Origin: Thermoplasmata archaeon
Lineage (GTDB): Archaea > Thermoplasmatota > Thermoplasmata > RBG-16-68-12
Reading direction: 5' to 3'
Length of the DNA: 10,649 nt
Assembly (NCBI GenBank): GCA_013329855.1
Contig: DUJI01000105.1
Span: 1-10,649 of the forward strand
Below the pieces are notes generated by a model. That model was not told where the DNA came from. It saw nothing but the letters and a program-made list of their open reading frames with translations, and did no database searches. Shown here in pieces: positions 6,118 to 10,649 of this stretch. The first letter of the stretch is position 1. Every line of letters begins with the position of its first letter. Position numbers and translations under genes: made by a program.

Positions 6118-6527
6118 TCGGCCACCTTCCTCACGATTCTCCGCGTGCCGACGAGGTCACCTTCGAACTTGGGGAGACGGACGACCTTGGTCGGCAACCC
6201 CCGCTTGCGGCACTCCTCGAGAATCTTGTCCTCGTTGTGGATCTGGTCGAACCCGAGGACGATGATGTCGGGGCGGATCTCCTCCAAGATGTCGTAGATG
6301 CTCCCGCCCTCGTGGCCGAGGAGGGCCCGGTCCACGGGCTTGAGGGCCGCCACGAGCTGGACCCGCGAGGCCTCCGAGGTGATGGGCTCGTGCTTGAACT
6401 TCCGCGCCGTGCTGTCCCGCGCGACGACCACGATGAGCTCGTCGCCGAGCCGTTTGGCCTCCGTGAGGAAGTAGATGTGACCCGGATGGAGGAGATCGAA
6501 GACCCCCGTTGCCATTACACGGACCAT
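6057..6527 (-). CDS. ribL: FAD synthetase (archaeal nucleotidyltransferase)
   Basis: RibL is an archaeal cytidylyltransferase-fold enzyme that transfers AMP from ATP to FMN to give FAD. The 156-residue protein begins MVRVMATGVFDLLHPGH: the first strand VRVMATGVFD and the nucleotide-binding HPGH (14-17) are textbook for the family. Further landmarks are GDELIVVVARD (28-38), ALKPVDRALLG (61-71), PDIIVLGFDQ (86-95) and GTRRIVRKV (127-135) at the place of the ISSTR-type motif. Related glycerol-3-phosphate and ethanolamine-phosphate cytidylyltransferases share the fold, but the surrounding riboflavin genes favour FAD synthetase. Three starts are possible: GTG 6536, ATG 6527 and ATG 6515. ATG 6527 keeps the first beta strand whole. 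ATG 6515 would give a TAATG junction with ribB but lose that strand. FMN formation (riboflavin kinase) is not encoded here. Confidence 0.9.
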   Translation of the reverse strand: MVRVMATGVFDLLHPGHIYFLTEAKRLGDELIVVVARDSTARKFKHEPITSEASRVQLVAALKPVDRALLGHEGGSIYDILEEIRPDIIVLGFDQIHNEDKILEECRKRGLPTKVVRLPKFEGDLVGTRRIVRKVAEWLALQEKLQAVEGGRRPPA

Positions 6528-7213
6528 GTCGCCCACGCCCGGAGGATGTCCCGCCCTTCCAGGAACACGAGATTGTGGTCCCGTGCATATGCCTTTGCAT
6601 CCTTCCTGGAGCGGGCGCGGTCATCGTCCGCCATCATCTCGCAGATGGTGGCGCTGGGCGTGAGGCCGGCCATGATCATGAGGGCGGTCGTGAGCTCCGT
6701 GTGGCCCTTGCGGGCCGTGAGGAGGGGCTCCGCCGCGTTCAGGACGGGCACGTGCCCCGGGGAGCGGAACTCCTCGGCGAACGTGTGCGCGGCCCATCCG
6801 TTCTCGCGCTTGACCGCCTCCCCCGCGATCGCGGCGAGGCGGGAAATCGTGAGGGCGCGGTCCTGGTCCGTGATGCCCGTGAACGTGTCCTTGTGGTTGA
6901 CCGTCAGGGAGAACGTGCTGTGGCGGTCGTACTTCAGGTTCTCCGCGGAGACGGCCTCGAGGATGGGGTACGTTCGCCCCGCGTCGCGGAGGACGTCCGC
7001 CATGAGCGGGAGCCCGATTTTCCGGTGGACGTCGCTGGAGAGGGTCACGCAGATGAGCCCGCCCGCCTCCTTGCGGAGCGCGCGGATGGCCGCCGGCGTC
7101 ACATGCTGGCTCGCGATGGTGAGGTCTGTCTCCTCTTCGCGGCCGTCCCCGTCGTAGACGAGGATGAACTGCCCCTTGCGGAGCGCCTCGACGGCCCGGG
7201 CCACGTCGTCCAC
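6515..7213 (-). CDS. ribB: 3,4-dihydroxy-2-butanone 4-phosphate synthase
   Basis: RibB converts ribulose 5-phosphate to 3,4-dihydroxy-2-butanone 4-phosphate and formate, supplying the four-carbon unit for lumazine. The 232-residue, single-domain protein shows the acidic metal-binding loop DGDGREEETDL (21-31), the THNH-type segment as TVNHKDTFTGI (104-114), FRSPGHVPVL (149-158), GHTEL (170-174) and the CEMM stretch (191-194). There is no fused GTP cyclohydrolase II domain, as expected in archaea, which open the GTP ring with other enzymes. The start is GTG 7211-7213, placed 26 bases after a TATA-like box, so the mRNA is probably leaderless. It is the first gene of the rib operon; its stop falls inside the start region of ribL. 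It is divergent from the sugar isomerase gene. Confidence 0.96.
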   Translation of the reverse strand: MDDVARAVEALRKGQFILVYDGDGREEETDLTIASQHVTPAAIRALRKEAGGLICVTLSSDVHRKIGLPLMADVLRDAGRTYPILEAVSAENLKYDRHSTFSLTVNHKDTFTGITDQDRALTISRLAAIAGEAVKRENGWAAHTFAEEFRSPGHVPVLNAAEPLLTARKGHTELTTALMIMAGLTPSATICEMMADDDRARSRKDAKAYARDHNLVFLEGRDILRAWATWSV

Positions 7214-7235
7214 GATGGACGACGACGTCCGCGGC

Positions 7236-7242
7236 GTATATC
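7236..7242 (-). promoter_or_regulatory. TATA-like box for the riboflavin operon
   Basis: The minus strand reads GATATAC, centred about 26 bases before GTG 7213. A second AT-rich run on the same strand, ACATAAAGATTG (7242-7253), lies directly upstream, so the promoter region is unusually AT-rich for this sequence and could also hold a regulator site. Confidence 0.55.
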
Positions 7243-7280
7243 AATCTTTATGTAAGAACCCATTTTCTGGTGAGGCACGA

Positions 7281-7292
7281 CCTGTCCACAGG
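7281..7292. repeat. Short palindrome CCTGT-CC-ACAGG, possible operator
   Basis: Two 5-base arms, CCTGT and ACAGG, are separated by two bases. The palindrome abuts the TATA-like box of the isomerase gene, at the place of the B recognition element, and lies about 40 bases from the ribB box. A regulator site is possible; a chance match is also possible at this length. Confidence 0.3.
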
Positions 7293-7300
7293 ACTTAATG
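7293..7300 (+). promoter_or_regulatory. TATA-like box for the PGI/PMI gene
   Basis: ACTTAATG is centred about 27 bases before GTG 7323, which fits a leaderless mRNA. The start regions of ribB and this gene are only 109 bases apart, so the two promoters share one divergent region. Confidence 0.5.
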
Positions 7301-7322
7301 CGGCGCGCCGCATGTTCCCCGT

Positions 7323-8378
7323 GTGGTCCTCGAACTCGAGACAATCGCCCGGGTCGACCCGGGCGGGATGCGGGACATCATCGGGTCCTTCCCCGAGCAG
7401 CTCGCAGACGGGATCCGCCGCGGCCTCGGGATGCCCTCGGACCTAGCGAATGCGACCCGTGTCTTCATCGTCGGCATGGGCGGGTCGGGGATTGCGGGCG
7501 AGGTGTTCGCGGCGTGGGTCGCGAACCGGTCACGCATCCCTATCCATCCCATCCACGACTACCGCCTGCCCTCCTACGCGAAGCCGGGGGACCTCGTCAT
7601 CGCGGTCTCCTACTCCGGGAACACGGAGGAGACGCTCGCGGCCACCGCTCAGGGAATCAAGCTCGGCTGCCGTCTCGTCGCCGTGACGTCGGGGGGGGCC
7701 CTCGCGAAGCTCGCCCAGGAGGCGGGTGCGCCGCTCGTGGAAGTCCCTGCGGGCCTGCCGCCGCGTGGCGCCTTCGGCCACCTCTTCGGCATCCTGCCCT
7801 CCCTGGGGGCGGAGTGGGTCTACGGGGACCTGCGCGGCGAGCTGGAGCGGGCCACCGTGCACCTGCGGGACCTGCGGGATCACCTGCGCCCCCAGAGCCC
7901 GCTGAAGCGGAATCGCGCCAAGCTGATCGCCACGCGGCTCAAGGGGACCACGCCCATCGTCTACGGGGCCCCTCCCTTCGACGCGATCGCGAAACGCTGG
8001 CAGACCCAGCTCAACGAGAACGCGAAGATGCTCGCCTTCTCTTCGACGCTCCCGGAGGCGGACCACAACGAGATCATCGGCTGGGCCTCCGACGCGAGCG
8101 CGCGGCGCTTCCGCGCCGTCATCCTGCGGGACGCGGACGAGACGCCCGAGATGCACCGCCGCCTGGACGCGACCGCGGCCCTGTTCGGCCGTCACGCGAA
8201 GGTCGAGCTGGTCCACGACGAGGACGACCAGCTCCTGGGCCGCATGCTCGGCACCCTGTTCCTCGGGGACTTCGTGAGCCTGTACCTAGCGGCCTTGCGG
8301 CGCGTGGACCCGTTGCCCGTGGAGCCGATCCGGGAACTCAAGGAACGCCTCAAGAAGACGCCCCACGCGAAGGGTTGA
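7323..8378 (+). CDS. Bifunctional phosphoglucose/phosphomannose isomerase
   Basis: This SIS-fold cytoplasmic enzyme interconverts glucose 6-phosphate and fructose 6-phosphate, and probably also mannose 6-phosphate, as the archaeal PGI/PMI family does. The 351-residue protein has two SIS halves: VFIVGMGGSGIAGE (47-60) and the phosphate-binding VSYSGNTEET (95-104), followed by TSGG (122-125), PRGAFG (147-152), QLNENAK (229-235) with E232, and PEADHNEIIGW (244-254) with H248. The 16-residue spacing of E232 and H248 matches the Glu/His pair described for the Pyrobaculum enzyme. It is somewhat longer than the roughly 300-residue characterised members. GTG 7323 is chosen from the promoter spacing; the ATG at 7312 is in another frame. 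It serves gluconeogenesis/glycolysis and sugar-nucleotide supply, and ends 35 bases before the opposing tRNA gene. Confidence 0.93.
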   Translation: MVLELETIARVDPGGMRDIIGSFPEQLADGIRRGLGMPSDLANATRVFIVGMGGSGIAGEVFAAWVANRSRIPIHPIHDYRLPSYAKPGDLVIAVSYSGNTEETLAATAQGIKLGCRLVAVTSGGALAKLAQEAGAPLVEVPAGLPPRGAFGHLFGILPSLGAEWVYGDLRGELERATVHLRDLRDHLRPQSPLKRNRAKLIATRLKGTTPIVYGAPPFDAIAKRWQTQLNENAKMLAFSSTLPEADHNEIIGWASDASARRFRAVILRDADETPEMHRRLDATAALFGRHAKVELVHDEDDQLLGRMLGTLFLGDFVSLYLAALRRVDPLPVEPIRELKERLKKTPHAKG

Positions 8379-8413
8379 GCGCGCGTACGACGGCCGGGCC
8401 GAACGCGACGAGA

Positions 8414-8522
8414 CGCTCGGGGGGAGATTTGAACTCCCGAGGGCTTGCGCCCACGGCGTTGCTAGCGACGGGCAGGCCCGCCGACTCCAGCGCCGCGCCC
8501 TACCGAGCTAGGCGACCCGAGC
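8414..8522 (-). tRNA. tRNA-Ser(GGA) with a 25-base intron
   Basis: The minus strand folds into a class II tRNA. The acceptor GCTCGGG (8516-8522) pairs with CCCGAGC (8415-8421); the discriminator base is G (8414) and no CCA is encoded. The D arm is GCCT/GGGC with a GG-containing loop. The anticodon stem is CGGCG/CGCCG, and the loop C-T-GGA-G then A once the intron is removed gives anticodon GGA (8486-8488), reading UCC and UCU. A long variable arm, GGGC-GCAA-GCCC, and the T arm GGGAG-TTCAAAT-CTCCC complete it. The long variable arm, discriminator G and anticodon all agree on serine. The mature length is 84 bases. The gene lies 35 bases from the end of the isomerase gene, in the opposite direction. 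Confidence 0.95.
8460..8484 (-). other. Archaeal tRNA intron, canonical position 37/38
   Basis: This 25-base insertion interrupts the anticodon loop between positions 37 and 38. It forms a canonical bulge-helix-bulge: the bulge A36-G37-T(1) is cut after G37 and the bulge C(24)-A(25)-A38 is cut after A25. A 4-bp central helix pairs C32, T33, G34 and G35 with intron bases G23, A22, T21 and C20. The rest of the intron makes a stem (bases 2-8 with 13-19) capped by a CCTG loop. The archaeal splicing endonuclease is expected to remove it. Confidence 0.9.
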
Positions 8523-8556
8523 ACCGGCACGTTGCGGACGCACGATTGGCTCGGCC

Positions 8557-8566
8557 GTAATAAAGG
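8557..8566 (-). promoter_or_regulatory. TATA-like box for tRNA-Ser
   Basis: The minus strand reads CCTTTATTAC, centred 40 bases before the tRNA 5' end, which predicts a leader of about 14 bases for RNase P to remove. It starts only a few bases after the stop codon of the upstream protease gene. Confidence 0.6.
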
Positions 8567-8569
8567 TAT

Positions 8570-9724
8570 TCAGCCAGGGATCGGCTCCTCTCCGGCGAAC
8601 GTGCGAGCGGCCTCGACGCGCTCCCGCGCCGGCGGATGGCTGTAGAGGAGCCACTTCTCCCACGGGCGCGGATGGGCGATGCTCAGGTTCTGATCGTGGA
8701 GCTTGGCCATGGCCGAGGCGAACGCCCGCGGATTCCGCGTGACCTCGAGGGAGAACCGGTCCGCCCTGGCCTCCCGGTGTCGGGACCATGCGAGCTCCGG
8801 CGGCCCGAGGATCGAAGAGACGATCCCCGCGTAGAGCACGAGCCCGGGGAGCCCCGCCATGTCGCCCAGCGAGGCAACCCCGAACGCGGGGAACGTCGCC
8901 GTGTACGCGAGCGCCGCGACGGACCACATGAGGAAGGAGATGGCGGCGCCCACCGCGACGCCCACGGACGAATCGTGGAACCGCTGGTGGCCCAGCTCAT
9001 GAGCCAGGACCGTCTCGACCTCGTCGGGCGTGTAGGCATGGAGCATGGTGTCCGTCACGACGACGCGCCGCGTGCGGCCGAACCCCATGACTGCGGCGGT
9101 CGCCCGTCGCGTCTTCGCCGAGGCGCCCATCACAAAGACGCCGAGCACGCGAACGCCGGCCTTGGCCGCGAGCGCCTCGAACCTCGCGCGGAGCGCGGGA
9201 TCCTGCAACGGCCGGAAGCGGTAGAACAGGGGCGCGAGGAGGACGGGCCCGAGGAACCCGAGCACGAGGGTCACGAGGATGCCGAGGGCCCAGGCGAGCA
9301 GCCACCACGCGTTGGGGAACGTCGCGAGGAGCCATAGCAGGACGTTCCCCGCGACGACCACCGCGGCAAGCCCGAGCGCGAATGATTTCAGCTGGTCGAA
9401 CGCCCAGGACCGGCGGGACTGCGTCGAGAGACCGAACGAGCGCTCGAGCCAGTAGCCGCCTAGGTAGGCGTAGGGCCATCCCAGCGCGCTCCCGATCGTG
9501 TAGAGGAGGATCAGGAACGCGGAGGCCGCGGCCCATCCGGGCCATCCGAAGGAGGCGATCCAGGAACGAACGTCCACGGACTCCCGCGCCAGGAGGACGC
9601 CCAGGAAGACGAGGAGAACGCCTGTGTGGGACCACGAGTACCCGCGCCGCTTGCGACGGAGCTTCCGCGCCAGATCCTGGCGCCCCTCATCGAAACCCCA
9701 GGGGTCCGTCCCCATCAGAGTCAC
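8570..9724 (-). CDS. M48-family membrane metalloprotease, Ste24/CAAX protease-like
   Basis: This is a zinc-dependent integral membrane protease related to Ste24p and HtpX. The 384-residue protein has a charged cytoplasmic N-terminus (1-32), hydrophobic segments at about 33-47, 65-86, 114-135, 140-165, 254-276 and 292-308, and the active site AHELGHQ (241-247) with H242, E243 and H246. The third ligand is expected at E318 in SRHREARADRFSLE. Other Ste24-like landmarks are PLFYRFRPLQD (165-175), a GFGRTRRVVVTDTML strand (214-228) and the C-terminal SHPPARERVEA (362-372). The Ste24-type N-terminal region makes it closer to Ste24 than to HtpX. Archaea lack an established CAAX pathway, so quality control of membrane proteins is as likely. 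GTG 9724 overlaps the cbf5 stop as GTGA; ATG 9715 is the alternative start. Confidence 0.92.
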   Translation of the reverse strand: MTLMGTDPWGFDEGRQDLARKLRRKRRGYSWSHTGVLLVFLGVLLARESVDVRSWIASFGWPGWAAASAFLILLYTIGSALGWPYAYLGGYWLERSFGLSTQSRRSWAFDQLKSFALGLAAVVVAGNVLLWLLATFPNAWWLLAWALGILVTLVLGFLGPVLLAPLFYRFRPLQDPALRARFEALAAKAGVRVLGVFVMGASAKTRRATAAVMGFGRTRRVVVTDTMLHAYTPDEVETVLAHELGHQRFHDSSVGVAVGAAISFLMWSVAALAYTATFPAFGVASLGDMAGLPGLVLYAGIVSSILGPPELAWSRHREARADRFSLEVTRNPRAFASAMAKLHDQNLSIAHPRPWEKWLLYSHPPARERVEAARTFAGEEPIPG

Positions 9725-10649
9725 CGCCAGAGCTTCGGGTAGGTCCCGGGATTCATGAGGACCCGGGCGACGTCCGCGGCGACCCCGGACTTGGCGACCA
9801 CGATCTCGTCCGTGGCCATCATGGCCTTGGCCAGCGCGACGGCTTCCTCCTTCCCGGTGAAGACGCCGACGAGCTGGCCGCGCCTGATGTGCGGGGAGAG
9901 CTTCGCGACGCCCGGCACGTGGACGTTGGCCCCGTGGCAGACCGCGTCCACGGCCGTGTCCTTGACCACGATCTTCGGGAGCGGAGCGAGGAGCGACTCC
10001 ATGGGCCGGAGGAGGGCCCGCAGGGGCGCCTCATCCTGTTCCTCGCGCCAGTACACGAGGGCGTCATGGAACGCGTTCAACGGATGGGCTTCCGATTCGG
10101 GGAAGGACGCCGTGCGGGTGCGGCGCAGATCGAGCATGTTCGCGCCAACGCCCAGGGCCTCGCCGAGGTCCGCGCAGAGCGTCCGGATGTACGTCCCGGA
10201 CTCGCATCGCACGCGGAAGAGGACGTTCCTCCCGGACAGCTCGAGGAACTCGAGCTCCTCGATGTGCCGCACCCTCTGCTCCCGCCGCACGGCGGACCGC
10301 ACGGGCGGGATCTGGTAGATGTCGCCCACGAAGCGCCCCATCATGGACCGCACACGGCGCTCCTCGACGTCCTGGTGGAGCTGCATCACACCGACGTACT
10401 CCTTGTCCCCTTCGAGGACCGCGTCGATCGCGCGCGTGGCGTCCGCGAGGGCCACGGGGAGCACGCCGGTGACGTGGGGATCCAGGGTGCCCGAATGGCC
10501 CGCCTTGGGCACGCCGAACATGTCCCGCACCCAGGCGCTCACTTGATGGGACGTGGGCCCCTGGGGTTTGTCTACCACGGCCACGCCGAGGCGGATGCGC
10601 TCCTCCACGGTCCGTTCGTCAGCCCGCGTCCCGTGCCGCGACTCGGCCG
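9721..10649 (-). CDS. cbf5: H/ACA RNA-guided pseudouridine synthase Cbf5 (5' end beyond the window)
   Basis: Cbf5 is the catalytic subunit of the archaeal H/ACA ribonucleoprotein, which with Nop10, Gar1, L7Ae and a guide RNA turns uridines into pseudouridines; it may also modify U55 of tRNA. The visible 308 residues include VVDKPQGPTSHQV, the catalytic Asp in GHSGTLDPHVTGVLPV (codon at 10480-10482), YQIPPVRSAV, ESGTYIRTLCADLGE and DLRRTR. A C-terminal PUA domain (about the last 80 residues) ends in PGTYPKLWR. A GTG at 10606-10608 could be a start, but the frame stays open to the right edge, and its residues ESRHGTRADERTVEERIRLG resemble the conserved N-terminus of Pyrococcus Cbf5. The true start therefore lies outside. 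It is probably co-transcribed with the protease through a GTGA overlap. Confidence 0.95.
   Translation of the reverse strand, partial: AESRHGTRADERTVEERIRLGVAVVDKPQGPTSHQVSAWVRDMFGVPKAGHSGTLDPHVTGVLPVALADATRAIDAVLEGDKEYVGVMQLHQDVEERRVRSMMGRFVGDIYQIPPVRSAVRREQRVRHIEELEFLELSGRNVLFRVRCESGTYIRTLCADLGEALGVGANMLDLRRTRTASFPESEAHPLNAFHDALVYWREEQDEAPLRALLRPMESLLAPLPKIVVKDTAVDAVCHGANVHVPGVAKLSPHIRRGQLVGVFTGKEEAVALAKAMMATDEIVVAKSGVAADVARVLMNPGTYPKLWR

Noticed and set aside
6090..7157. Plus-strand frame opposite ribL and ribB
   Set aside because: Shadow of two well-identified genes; no motif in its translation.
8379..8413. Possible terminator between the isomerase and tRNA genes
   Set aside because: The gap is GC-rich with no T run on either strand and no convincing hairpin.
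7298..8560. Plus-strand frame of about 420 codons over the isomerase and tRNA genes
   Set aside because: It is out of frame with the clear SIS-domain isomerase and runs through the tRNA; the composition is Arg/Pro/Gly-rich.
1..10649. CRISPR arrays, insertion sequences, prophage or defence genes
   Set aside because: No regularly spaced repeats, terminal inverted repeats, transposase or integrase motifs were seen in reading both strands.

Overview
The window reads as a GC-rich archaeal chromosome, most likely a Thermoplasmata-type euryarchaeon. The archaeal signs seen here are a Cbf5-type pseudouridine synthase with a PUA domain, an archaeal-type riboflavin synthase (RibC) and FAD synthetase (RibL), a tRNA-Ser intron with a bulge-helix-bulge fold, a CCA-less tRNA gene, and AT-rich TATA-like boxes about 26-30 bases before many start codons, the pattern of leaderless archaeal mRNAs. 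The phylum is inferred from general gene resemblance and is not proven.

Layout. Positions 1-1196 hold three minus-strand genes: a zinc-ribbon protein cut by the left edge, a 96-residue unknown protein, and a 198-residue protein with four zinc ribbons. metG (plus) follows, with a C-terminal tRNA-binding OB domain and a further tail. A 147-residue unknown protein (minus) converges on metG and is divergent from a small PHP-domain hydrolase (plus). A Roadblock/LC7 protein (minus) follows, 3 bases from the end of the PHP gene. Then comes a tightly packed minus-strand riboflavin operon, ribB-ribL-ribC-ribH in transcription order, in which every junction overlaps. Divergent from ribB is a bifunctional phosphoglucose/phosphomannose isomerase (plus). 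The right end holds an intron-containing tRNA-Ser(GGA), a Ste24-like membrane metalloprotease and cbf5, all minus; cbf5 runs off the right edge.

Functional links. The rib operon makes the four-carbon precursor, joins it to the pyrimidine to form lumazine, dismutates lumazine to riboflavin and adenylylates FMN to FAD; the riboflavin kinase step is not in the window. metG, the tRNA gene and cbf5 belong to translation and RNA modification. The protease overlaps cbf5 by four bases and is probably co-transcribed with it.

Most of the window is housekeeping. I see no CRISPR array, insertion sequence, prophage or defence island, and no clear sign of an undescribed multi-gene system. The points that most deserve a second look are the canonical intron in tRNA-Ser, the ribC start (possibly CTG), the KMSGG variant and EMAPII-like tail of MetG, the multi-zinc-ribbon protein, and a palindrome beside the ribB/isomerase divergent promoters. 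No gene-free stretch exceeds 300 bases; the longest gap (1197-1365) holds two promoters.
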